Assembly: GCF_030684185.1 (NCBI RefSeq)
Contig: NZ_JAUXOY010000027.1
Location: 229,012 to 293,011, forward strand
Length of the DNA: 64,000 nt
Direction of reading: 5' to 3'
Origin: Methylotenera sp.
GTDB taxonomy: Bacteria > Pseudomonadota > Gammaproteobacteria > Burkholderiales > Methylophilaceae
The notes under the pieces were generated by a model. That model saw nothing but the letters and a program-made list of their open reading frames with translations, ran no database searches and had not been told where the DNA came from. Made by a program: the position numbers and the translations under genes. Shown in pieces: positions 56,841-64,000 of the stretch. Positions within the stretch are counted from its first letter, which is position 1. Each line of letters begins with the position of its first letter.

Positions 56841-57332
56841 CTAATGGCTGTCGAACCCATGTTCAGATAGCCACTCTCCGCCAGATTCAGCAAGGTCATC
56901 TGACTCTTCTGCTTCCATTTCTTCAATAGCATCTTCACTCACCTCATACAGTGCATACAGATGCTCCAGCATTACGGCGGTTAATAAAAACTGCTCACCA
57001 CCTGTTTCGGCTTTTAGTTTTTCAACGAAATCATTCGCCCAATGTTGAAACTGAACACTGGAAGAAATCGCGTCCCACGATGGAAACTTAGCAGGTTCTT
57101 TATCAAGATAACTCATGATAATTTCCGGTTTTTTAATCACAACACTTTTATGAAAAATAACCGCCATCATCTCAGGATTGGTCTTAATCATAGGCATTAA
57201 GTCTGGTATCTGTGAGCGTTTTTCTTTAAGTCGTTCAGTCAACACATCATCACCGCCAGAATCTGTTTTTAAATCATCAATATCGGCCACGTAGGTAGCC
57301 ATCAGGTCAGTAAAGTAGCGCGATATTCTCAT
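56841..57332 (-). CDS. Unrecognised acid-rich protein coupled to the J-domain gene
   Basis: A 163-residue protein starting at ATG 57332, which overlaps the J-domain gene stop as ATGA; this tight coupling favours this start over 57365. It is helical with an acidic segment near the C-terminus (EEMEAEESDDLAES) and two Trp. Family unknown. It is probably made in equal amount to the J protein and may be its client or adaptor. Confidence 0.7.
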   Translation of the reverse strand: MRISRYFTDLMATYVADIDDLKTDSGGDDVLTERLKEKRSQIPDLMPMIKTNPEMMAVIFHKSVVIKKPEIIMSYLDKEPAKFPSWDAISSSVQFQHWANDFVEKLKAETGGEQFLLTAVMLEHLYALYEVSEDAIEEMEAEESDDLAESGGEWLSEHGFDSH

Positions 57333-57610
57333 CGTTTTAATATTCCATCTATGTAGGTCTGCCAAATTTCATGTGCAGTGTCTATCGGACTATCCAATAA
57401 ACTACGTCTGCGGTTTTCGTCATACGTCTTTCTTTTATCAACATCGGAAAGTACTTCATAGGCTTCCTGCACTTGCCTGAACTTTGCAGGAGCATCAGTT
57501 GCCGAGTTTTTGTCAGGATGGAATTGAGATGCCAACTTGCGGTAAGTGGTTTTTATTTCGGCTAGGCTCGCGTTAGCTGCAATGCCTAAAACAGCGTAGT
57601 AATCTTTCAA
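57329..57610 (-). CDS. Minimal J-domain protein (type III DnaJ-like)
   Basis: A 93-residue protein. Residues 1-66 are a J domain with helix II KTTYRKLASQ, the HPD motif (HPDKN, 32-36) and helix III. The remaining 27 residues are a short tail; there is no Gly/Phe region or zinc finger. J domains stimulate DnaK ATPase and bring it to a particular client. It starts with TTG, preceded by GGTGG. It heads an operon of three unknown genes, so the client is probably among them. Confidence 0.88.
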   Translation of the reverse strand: MKDYYAVLGIAANASLAEIKTTYRKLASQFHPDKNSATDAPAKFRQVQEAYEVLSDVDKRKTYDENRRRSLLDSPIDTAHEIWQTYIDGILKR

Positions 57611-58140
57611 TTTTATCCACCCAATTTAGTGCTGTTAACAAGCGTGTTTATATTACTTAATTCAGAGTGTAACTTTTATTAAGCCCATCATCCTGAAATT
57701 AAGGAGCAAATGGTTATCCCTCTTAATTATGTTAAAGCTAAAGGGTAGGGCTGATTGCTCGTATAGTTGATAAGTATTGATAAAATTCGCTAACATAATA
57801 GCCTGTACAGAGAAAATTACAGCACCAACGAAAAGGCCCTACATCTCTGCAGGGCCTTTAGTATTAGGCTCGCCAATACCAACAAAACTGAGAAATGGAT
57901 TGTATCAATTTTTATAGTTTAATCCTAGCGTTAGGTGATAAACCTTAGCTCAAGGTTAGAGATTCAAAGACTTTTAATGCACCATAAAATATCCATTGAA
58001 TTCGAGTAAATTGGGTGTCCACCATGAGGTGGGATGTCCAAATATATTGATATTTAAATTTTTTCAGAACGGGTTCTAATTTAAATACACTACATAAAAT
58101 ACTATAATCATAAATACAGCAAAAAAACATCAGGATAAGC
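57611..58140. promoter_or_regulatory. Divergent gene-free region with an orphan terminator
   Basis: 530 bases between the leftward J-domain operon and the rightward DUF5710 gene, so both promoters should lie here. It holds an orphan terminator-like hairpin (57832-57859) that ends no adjacent gene, and the small inverted repeat AACCTT/AAGGTT at 57941-57957. Nothing else of note. Confidence 0.5.
57832..57869 (-). repeat. Terminator-like repeat, copy 1 (left flank)
   Basis: AAAGGCCCT (57832-57840) pairs with AGGGCCTTT (57851-57859). The 35 bases 57835-57869 match 61417-61451 at 29 of 35 positions in the same orientation, including CATCTCTGCAGGGC. In the second copy this sequence is the terminator directly after a tRNA-Asn-like 3' end. 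No transcript of a neighbouring gene needs a terminator here. Confidence 0.7.
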
Positions 58141-58434
58141 ATGACTACACCTATCATCAATCTCAAAGTACCTTTCAATGAAAAGGACCAAGCCAAAGCG
58201 CTAGGTGCAAGATGGAACGCAGAAATAAAACAATGGTATGTGCCGCAAGGAGTCGAATCAGCACCGTTTGAAAAGTGGTTTACAAATGTTCCACATACGA
58301 CAACTGACGCTAAAACCACGTCGAAGGCCGCTACAAAATTGACTGCTCATAATCAACCAGTTGACCATGATATTGACGAGGTCAATGCTAAATTGCGTGA
58401 AGCTTATGAAATAAGAGACGTGGATGAATGGTAA
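58141..58434 (+). CDS. DUF5710 domain protein
   Basis: A 97-residue protein. Residues 5-47 carry the DUF5710 pattern (INLKVPFNEKDQAKALGARW and KQWYVP), a small domain often found in plasmid primases and phage proteins. The C-terminus is acidic. Standing alone here it is probably a remnant or small accessory of mobile DNA origin. It lies between two terminator-like repeats. Confidence 0.8.
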   Translation: MTTPIINLKVPFNEKDQAKALGARWNAEIKQWYVPQGVESAPFEKWFTNVPHTTTDAKTTSKAATKLTAHNQPVDHDIDEVNAKLREAYEIRDVDEW

Positions 58435-58495
58435 TAGTTACAGTATCGTTTAGATACTCCAGCGTATTGCCTTGTAATTCAATTATGATCTTCAT
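58388..58495 (-). CDS. Possible 35-residue protein with a perfect Shine-Dalgarno
   Basis: AGGAGG lies 5 bases before ATG 58495, giving a 35-residue frame (MKIIIELQGNTLEYLN at its start) ending at TAG 58388. It is antisense to the last 47 bases of the DUF5710 gene and lies just past the selO terminator. No homology is known to me. Only the unusually good ribosome-binding site supports it. Confidence 0.35.
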   Translation of the reverse strand: MKIIIELQGNTLEYLNDTVTITIHPRLLFHKLHAI

Positions 58496-58517
58496 GAAAT
58501 CCTCCTTTGATAGACGT

Positions 58518-58549
58518 AAAAAGCCCGCTGACAATTAAGTGCAACGGGC
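58518..58549 (-). terminator. Terminator downstream of selO
   Basis: GCCCG (58523-58527) pairs with CGGGC (58545-58549). Read leftward the stem is followed by TTTTT. It lies 59 bases after the selO stop. Confidence 0.65.
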
Positions 58550-58607
58550 GGTAAATAGATGGGTTTAGTAAACTTATTGTTATGTATTCGCACGCTAAGA
58601 ATATGCT

Positions 58608-60086
58608 CTAAGTCCCGCAGTATGTTTTATATGGCGTTTTTGATGGAGCAGGTGGCGTACGATAATAGCGAGATGTAGGACCTTCCTTAAAAGGTTCCGA
58701 TAATACTTCAAGTAGCTTTGCTAATTCATTGAAATTGCCTTCTTCAGCTGCGCTTAAAGCGGCTTCAACGTTATGATTACGTGGAATAACTGCAGGGTTG
58801 CTCTTTAACATTAATTGAATGGCGTTATCTAAAGTTTCATTCTGATTTAATATCCTTTTTTGCCAATGACTATGCCATGTGATGAAGTCGGGTTCATCTA
58901 ACATGTGCTCATGTATATTCAAATCTGAGGCTAAGTCGCGAAAAGTATTGGTATAGTCCATGCTGTATTTTTCCATGCATAATAGAAGCTCCTCTACCAA
59001 TGAAAGGTCATCAGGCTGTTCTGTGAATAAACCTAATTTTTTACGCATGTCAGACAACCAGTATTGCTTAAATTTTATCGGGAAAGTTTGGATAGCATCA
59101 TTTGCAATCTGGATTGACTGATTTAAGTCCTGATGTAAAAGTGGAAGCAACGTTTCAGCAAATCTCGCAAGATTCCATTGCGCAATATGTGGCTGGTTAC
59201 CAAAAGCGTATCTGCCATGTTGATCAATCGAACTAAAAACAGTTGCGGGGTCGTAGGTATCCATAAATGCACATGGCCCATAATCTATAGTTTCGCCACA
59301 AATGGCCATGTTGTCGGTATTCATCACGCCATGAATAAATCCAACTTGCATCCACTTTGCCAGTAATTTTGACTGACGGTCAATGACTGCATGCAGTAAA
59401 AGTAGATATTTATTTTCTGATGATACAAATTCAGAAAAGTGGCGATTCAAGGTGTAATCTGCGAGGGTTCTGATGACTTCAGTTTCATTGAGGGATGATG
59501 CAAATTGAAATGTTCCCACGCGGATATGACTTGAGGCTACCCGCGTTAGAACTGCACCAGCAAGAACTCTATCGCGATACACAGGTTCTCCTGTAGTCAC
59601 CACAGCAAGACTTCGTGTAGTGGGTATTCCAAGCGCATACATCGCCTCGCTAATGATATATTCTCTGAGCATAGGTCCTAGTGCTGCACGCCCATCGCCA
59701 CGGCGGGAATAAGCACTAACGCCAGAGCCTTTTAATTGTATATCGTAGCGAATACCTTCTGGCGTAATGTGTTCTCCAAGCAATATCGCACGGCCATCTC
59801 CGAGTATGTTGAAATGACCGAATTGATGGCCAGCATAAGCCTGAGCAATTGGTTCTGAGCCTATTGGTACTTTGTTTCCGGAAAAAATGATATTTCCATC
59901 ATCTTCGAATAATTTTTTCGCATTCAATCCAAGTGATATTGCAAGCTGCTTGTTAAATAGCACGATGTGCGGAGCTTTAACTTTTGTTGGATTTTGTTTA
60001 ACGAACAATGATAGTGGAAGCTTAGTGTAGCTATTATCAAAATTCCAGCCAGATGAAAAGGCTGTTTTTTCTTTTAAATCGACCAA
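58608..60086 (-). CDS. selO: Protein adenylyltransferase SelO (YdiU)
   Basis: A 492-residue SelO/YdiU pseudokinase-fold enzyme that AMPylates proteins, linked to redox stress. Landmarks are [60 protein letters not shown] and the metal site nearby. The last residues include YCGT, with the C-terminal Cys that replaces the Sec of eukaryotic SelO. The start is a TTG with AAGGA upstream; no ATG is near. It is in the segment between the two terminator-like repeats. Confidence 0.93.
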   Translation of the reverse strand: MVDLKEKTAFSSGWNFDNSYTKLPLSLFVKQNPTKVKAPHIVLFNKQLAISLGLNAKKLFEDDGNIIFSGNKVPIGSEPIAQAYAGHQFGHFNILGDGRAILLGEHITPEGIRYDIQLKGSGVSAYSRRGDGRAALGPMLREYIISEAMYALGIPTTRSLAVVTTGEPVYRDRVLAGAVLTRVASSHIRVGTFQFASSLNETEVIRTLADYTLNRHFSEFVSSENKYLLLLHAVIDRQSKLLAKWMQVGFIHGVMNTDNMAICGETIDYGPCAFMDTYDPATVFSSIDQHGRYAFGNQPHIAQWNLARFAETLLPLLHQDLNQSIQIANDAIQTFPIKFKQYWLSDMRKKLGLFTEQPDDLSLVEELLLCMEKYSMDYTNTFRDLASDLNIHEHMLDEPDFITWHSHWQKRILNQNETLDNAIQLMLKSNPAVIPRNHNVEAALSAAEEGNFNELAKLLEVLSEPFKEGPTSRYYRTPPAPSKTPYKTYCGT

Positions 60087-60332
60087 TTGATATAATCCTT
60101 ACTAATTTAGTAGGATATTAACTTTTCATACGTAAAAAGTGAAGCTTTAATATCAATAAATCCAGCTCGTCTGGGTTTGGTATTGACATGATGCAAGCTA
60201 GTGGCTTGAAAGTAAATTTAACGATGCTTTATCAGGCATTTATTCTAAATGCCTATTACTTGAAATCCGGTAGGGTTGTCGCTCGGTTCTTGTAGTAGAC
60301 TTAACCAATTATTTGCTTGTTTACCATTTCAT

Positions 60333-60599
60333 TTATAAAGCGCAAAGGGATGCATTATTAAATCCACCCAAAGGCTTCTTGTTTTTGATTTGCTTAGCCG
60401 GCAAGTCGGACGAGTGAATCTTTGGGCTATGATTTGCTCTAAATCCTTTGGTCTCTTCAAAAATCATCGCTTCAATATCGTAGTAGGAATCTGGGAACCA
60501 TACTGCCATATCATCTAATAATAAGCTTAACGCCCAGTTTTGTTTTTGACGTGCATCCACTGTCATATTTTTCTTAGCTGCAACTTTATTGATAATCAT
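60333..60599 (-). CDS. Small hypothetical protein
   Basis: An 88-residue basic protein with a helical part (WALSLLLDDMAVWFPDSYYD) and a basic C-terminus. The start at ATG 60599 is preferred because AGGGG lies 8 bases upstream, over 60629. No family recognised; no membrane segment. Confidence 0.6.
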   Translation of the reverse strand: MIINKVAAKKNMTVDARQKQNWALSLLLDDMAVWFPDSYYDIEAMIFEETKGFRANHSPKIHSSDLPAKQIKNKKPLGGFNNASLCAL

Positions 60600-60951
60600 T
60601 TTATTCACCCCTTTAAGATTACTTGGCATTTTTCATTTAATTAAAGAAAAGTAACAATAATTGTTAATTAGCAAATACCGTGCCATTGGATTTAATTGAA
60701 AGGTGTAAATTTAACCTATTGATTTAATAGTTTTTTTAAAATTTAATCAATAAATTAGTGTTGATAATTTAATATCAATGATGAGGTATCGACGAATATT
60801 TTATTAAGTAACATTGAAATGCCAATTTTTTTAACCTGCTGGTTTCGTCAATCAATATTACATTGGTAATAAAATTGCAGCATAATTCTGATGACTCATT
60901 TGTCCACAAAACTAAACTTAGCTCATATCTTAAAGAAAGTGTGAATAATAA
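60600..60951. promoter_or_regulatory. AT-rich divergent region
   Basis: 352 very AT-rich bases between two divergent small genes. Small inverted repeats ATTGATT/AATCAAT (60718-60724, 60745-60751) and TTGATA/TATCAA (60761-60766, 60773-60778) lie in the middle and could be operators. Otherwise nothing recognised. Confidence 0.4.
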
Positions 60952-61374
60952 ATGACCTCTGAATACCCACGATTTCAACTTAATCGAGGTCTTGTCGTAT
61001 TACGCTACAAGCAGCCTTATATTGACTGGGTAAGGACAGCAGGCGAATTGCCGATGGACCTTACATTGGAAAATGCTAACGATGATAGCGAAGCATTCCT
61101 CGTACCGTCATTTGATTCTCCAATAGACCCAGTAGATGGTACTGAAGATGCAATTAAATGGGTTGAGAAACGTTGGCGCATGTTTTTTGAACATATCCTT
61201 AGCTCATGGATTCTTGATGAAGCTGAATGGCCGAAAAAACGCACACTCAAAATGTTCCGTGAATGGTTTGATGTTGAGTACAAATCAATGGTTTGGGATA
61301 TGGGAAATGAGCCGTTGATATTTGAAGAGTGGGATGATGAAGACGAATTTGATGATGGGTCATTACTGCATTGA
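60952..61374 (+). CDS. Conserved hypothetical acidic protein
   Basis: A 140-residue acidic protein with the patterns QPYIDWV, AIKWVEKRW and EMFREWFDVEYKSMVWD-like spacing (here KMFREWFDVEYKSMVWD). I recall similar unnamed proteins in many proteobacteria but know no function. The C-terminus is strongly acidic (EEWDDEDEFDDG). Cytosolic; probably monocistronic. Confidence 0.75.
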   Translation: MTSEYPRFQLNRGLVVLRYKQPYIDWVRTAGELPMDLTLENANDDSEAFLVPSFDSPIDPVDGTEDAIKWVEKRWRMFFEHILSSWILDEAEWPKKRTLKMFREWFDVEYKSMVWDMGNEPLIFEEWDDEDEFDDGSLLH

Positions 61375-61752
61375 AGTTAATGTTATCTAATAGTCAATAT
61401 TGAGCGAAAACGCAAAAGCCCCGCATCTCTGCAGGGCTTTTGGTATTTGGCCTCTCGACTTGGGCTAGAACTAGGGATACACGGATTAAAATATTATGTA
61501 ACCTGTTGACATTAAATGATATATGCTCGATATCAATCGCTAAAGCGTCGATCACGCTCGTCGAAATTGTCACGTTCAATCTATTAAAGTAAGTGCGGTG
61601 ATATGAGATGAGTCCGATTTAGTAGACGGATGTGTCATCAGAATTAAGCTAATTTATTGCTCCACCTTACCGATTTAAAACCTAATTTCTAGATATATAC
61701 TTAACTTGGTTGGTATTTGGTTAATGTTGTTATCTTTATTTAAGGTCTCTCT
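61375..61752. promoter_or_regulatory. Gene-free region with tRNA remnant upstream of an EAL gene
   Basis: 378 bases. The left part holds the terminator repeat (61414-61441) and the tRNA-Asn-like remnant (separate entry). The right part should contain the promoter of the EAL gene, with AAGG about 10 bases before its ATG. Nothing else recognised. Confidence 0.5.
61411..61490 (-). pseudogene. Decayed 3' half of a tRNA-Asn gene with its terminator
   Basis: On the minus strand from about 61490 the sequence reads TTTAATCCGTGTATCCC then a T-arm-like part (AGTTCTAGCCC) and GAGAGGCCA at 61448-61450, close to the tRNA-Asn anticodon-to-CCA part (GTTAATCCGT..., GGTTCGAGCCC, GAGGAGCCA). Substitutions in the TTCG loop and acceptor make it non-functional and the 5' half is missing. 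It continues into a hairpin AAAAGCCC/GGGCTTTT (61414-61441) that looks like the tRNA terminator. Confidence 0.6.
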
Positions 61753-62544
61753 ATGAGTAATTTTGCTACCCCCGTCATTCATATGCGATCAAAAACAGAA
61801 TCACCCCCATGCGTAGGTTGCAAAAACAGTATTGAATTGGATTTCGACTTTGAATATGCTTTTCAGCCAATAGTCGACAATAATACTAAAACTATATTCG
61901 CGCATGAGGCTTTAATCAGAGGGCCAAATGGAGAAGCTGCCTATACTGTTTTAAGTAAAGTTAATAACGATAATACATACCGTTTTGATCAGGCATGTCG
62001 AGTCAAGGCAGTCAAAACTGCCGCTGAACTTAATCTTAAAGGAATGTTATCAATCAACTTTATGCCTAATGCGGTATATAGACCTGAACTATGCATCAGG
62101 ACTACTTTAGAAGCTGCAAAAAAATACAACTTTCCAGCCAATAACATTATTTTTGAATTTACTGAGCAAGAAATAGTTGAGGATACAAAGCACCTATTAA
62201 ATATTGTGTCAGAATATAAGAAGTTAGGATTTAAAACTGCGCTTGATGATTTCGGTGCTGGTTACGCTGGATTAAACCTATTGGCTAATTTTCAACCTGA
62301 TATCATCAAGATTGATATGAATCTGATTCGTAATGTTGATATAAGCAAGTCGCGCCAAACTATTATCAAAGCTGTCACTCGTATGTGTGAAGAACTCAAT
62401 GTCATAGTACTTGCCGAAGGCGTGGAAACAATAGCTGAAAGAGACGTTTTATTAAGCTTTGGTATTAATCTTTTTCAAGGCTATCTATTCTGCAAACCTG
62501 CTTTTAAGGCAGTAGGGATAGTGGAGCCGACGTCTTGGTGCTAA
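61753..62544 (+). CDS. EAL domain c-di-GMP phosphodiesterase
   Basis: A 263-residue stand-alone EAL protein. An N-terminal segment with a C-x2-C pair (CVGCKN, about 20-25) precedes the EAL domain (about 28-258). Catalytic motifs are present: HEALIRG, INFMPN, EFTEQE, DDFGAGYAG, KIDMNLIR and AEGVETIAE. It should hydrolyse c-di-GMP to pGpG. Downstream by 73 bases lies the truncated GAF gene, its probable former operon partner. Confidence 0.92.
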   Translation: MSNFATPVIHMRSKTESPPCVGCKNSIELDFDFEYAFQPIVDNNTKTIFAHEALIRGPNGEAAYTVLSKVNNDNTYRFDQACRVKAVKTAAELNLKGMLSINFMPNAVYRPELCIRTTLEAAKKYNFPANNIIFEFTEQEIVEDTKHLLNIVSEYKKLGFKTALDDFGAGYAGLNLLANFQPDIIKIDMNLIRNVDISKSRQTIIKAVTRMCEELNVIVLAEGVETIAERDVLLSFGINLFQGYLFCKPAFKAVGIVEPTSWC

Positions 62545-62617
62545 ATGTGCTTTGTGCATTTCATTATTAAACTCAGTAACTAACCCTTTTTAAAATATAT
62601 ATTTTTCCAGGGGCATC

Positions 62618-62689
62618 ATGGCTACAGAAATCATACAATGCCCGATACCTTCAAACGAAGCAGAACGACTAAGCGCAGTTCGCGCTTAG
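62618..62689 (+). pseudogene. First 23 codons of a GAF-type signalling gene, cut by an IS256-family element
   Basis: AGGGG is 4 bases before ATG 62618. The frame encodes MATEIIQCPIPSNEAERL then SAVRA, closely like the N-terminus of many GAF sensor or GGDEF proteins (xCPIPxNEAERLxAxR...). It then hits TAG at 62687-62689, exactly at the start of IS sequence. The rest of the gene would lie beyond the right side of the element, outside the window. Confidence 0.7.
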
Positions 62690-62760
62690 AGACCGTTCAA
62701 ATTTCTGTGTAACTGAATTTTGTAGTAAGTTAAATTAAATTCAGAAACGAGGGGTTTGGA

Positions 62761-64000
62761 ATGGCAACAACTAAAACAGATTTATCCACCACCGCAGCAG
62801 GTATTGCGGACTTACTGAATGGCGTTAAAAACATGGACGACTACCAGTCGCTCATGAAAGACCTATTCAAACGCGTTGCAGAACGTGCCTTAGCTGCCGA
62901 AATGACCCAGCATCTGGGTTATGACAAACAATGCTGCCACAGGTAAAAACACCGGCAACAGCCGTAACGGCGTAAGCCGCAAGACCATTATTGCCGATGA
63001 TGGTTATGTGGAAATTGATACGCCGCGTGATCGAGAGGGTAGCTTTGAACCACAATTTATCGGTAAACATCAACGCAAGATAGATAGCTTCAGCGATGAG
63101 ATTATTGAGTTATACGGTCACGGCATGAGTGTACGCGACATTCAAAGCTACCTGGAGAAACGCTATGCAGTTGAAGTCTCCACCGGCTTTATCAGCACAC
63201 TCACCGATCAAGTATTAGACGACATACGGATCTGGCAACAGCGTGCATTATCTGAGCGCTACGCCGTGGTGTATTTAGACGCATTAGTGACTAGCTCACG
63301 CCAGAATGGCATGGTCGCCAAACGCCATCTGTATGTGGCGCTTGGCATCAATATGCAAGGTCAGAAAGAGCTGCTCGGGCTTTGGGGTCAGGCCACCGAG
63401 ACCGCAAGGGTCTTGCCCGTAGAATATACCCACTAAAGTGGATTATTCATACGTCAAAGGCGCGAAGGCTTGGATGAGCATGCTCACTGAGCTGAAGAAT
63501 CGTGGTGTCAACGACATCCTCATTGCCTGCGTGGATGGCTTGAAGGGCTTTGAGGAAGCCCTTAACGCTGTCTATCCACTCACACAGGTACAGCAATGTA
63601 TCGTGCATCAGGTACGCCATTCACTCAGGTTTGTGCCGTGGAAAGAGCGCAAGACTGTAGCCGCAGATTTGCGCGCGATTTACAGTGCGGCCACTGAAGC
63701 AGCAGCGCGTTTGGCTCTGGATGACTTTGAAGCCAAATGGGGTGAAGCTTATCCCAGCATTGCACCGAGCTGGCGCAATAACTGGTCACGCTTAACGGTG
63801 TGCTTTGATTATCCGCCTGCAATTCGCAAGGTGATTTACACCACCAATGCAGTGGAATCACTCAATGCCAGCTTACAAAAAGTGCTGAAACCTAAAAAAT
63901 CCTTCATGGACGATGAGGCTATGATGAAAGTGATATACTTGAACGCACACCGCATCACCAGTAAATGGACAATGCCTGTGCGTGATTGGGGCCTAGCTCT
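62761..64000 (+). pseudogene. IS256-family transposase, broken by a frameshift and an insertion, partial
   Basis: Three frames together give one IS256 transposase. Frame 1 (62761-62946) ends at HLGYDK then shifts. Frame 2 (62921-63436) continues from NAATGKNTGNSRNG through the first catalytic Asp in VVYLDALV. Frame 3 (from 63459) resumes GAKAWMSMLTELKNRG with the second Asp in IACVDGLKGF and the Glu in TTNAVESLN. The first shift fits loss of 2 bases near 62930; the second is a 58-bp insertion at 63401-63458 bringing a stop. The C-terminus runs off the window. This copy cannot make full transposase as read. Confidence 0.82.
63401..63458. repeat. 58-bp insertion inside the transposase gene
   Basis: Between the codon for the Glu of GQATE and GGC of GAKAW there are 58 extra bases. 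They include a short hairpin (GCAAG-GGT-CTTGC) and a near-palindrome CCACTAAAGTGG. It is not a multiple of three and breaks the frame. Its origin is unknown. Confidence 0.6.

Larger units (their letters stand above)
62689..64000 (+). mobile_element. IS256-family insertion sequence (left part, runs off the window)
   Basis: The putative left end starts near 62689 with GAGACCGTTCAAATTTCTGT, about 70 bases before an IS256-type transposase start. The element interrupts the GAF gene fragment at 62618. The right end and target duplication are outside the window. Confidence 0.75.

Overview
The window reads as a moderately AT-rich chromosome segment of a beta-proteobacterium. Gene order (orn divergent from a Ste24-type M48 protease, a cytochrome c and rsgA; rluC-HAD phosphatase-Rieske-sppA; tsaE divergent from queG) and overall protein style fit the Methylophilaceae, for example Methylotenera. 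That placement is inference from recognised families and gene order; no rRNA gene or other marker in the window settles it.

Layout. Positions 1-4552 (minus strand) carry an M48 protease, cytochrome c, rsgA, an HD-GYP protein with a degenerate HD pair, and a gene cut by the window edge; orn diverges from them. 5397-7642 holds glgA, crcB and a DUF190 gene. 7770-14204 holds rne with a long leader and, divergently, the rluC-HAD-Rieske-sppA operon. 14208-24849 is a glycogen and central-sugar block: ppk2, pgi and glgB leftward; glgC, a GH57 enzyme, malQ and a ROK glucokinase rightward. With glgA nearby this gives a nearly complete glycogen synthesis and remodelling set. 24921-29708 is one very large CHASE-PAS-GAF-GGDEF-EAL protein. 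29770-45339 is mostly housekeeping: queG, tsaE, amiC, a beta-CASP RNase, a Suv3-like helicase, mutL, a methyltransferase, a TrkA-type channel, miaA, dapC, an EamA transporter and pilU.

45458-52840 (minus strand) holds ycaO, yhcH, mnmD, mnmC and a TPR/O-GlcNAc-transferase-like gene in tight succession, with a conserved membrane protein upstream and a VF530-family gene. gdhA (52982-54334) has two tandem 40-bp repeats upstream, each with an NtrC-like GCAC-N7-GTGC palindrome.

From 54.8 kb rightward the content becomes accessory. A compact operon of a J-domain protein plus three unrecognised helical or acidic proteins (54823-57610) is the best candidate for an undescribed system. Next is a segment (about 57.8-61.45 kb) bounded by two similar terminator repeats. 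The right-hand repeat is attached to a decayed 3' half of a tRNA-Asn gene, and the segment holds a DUF5710 gene, selO and small unknown genes. Finally there is a stand-alone EAL gene and the first 23 codons of what looks like a GAF-domain signalling gene, cut off by an IS256-family element. The visible part of that element's transposase is itself broken by a frameshift and a 58-bp insertion.

Two copies of a short REP-like palindrome (CCTGAG...TGTCGAAGG type) lie in or against genes: one is translated within the mutL linker, the other supplies the stop codon of the O-GlcNAc-transferase-like gene. No CRISPR array, prophage, rRNA or intact tRNA gene was seen.
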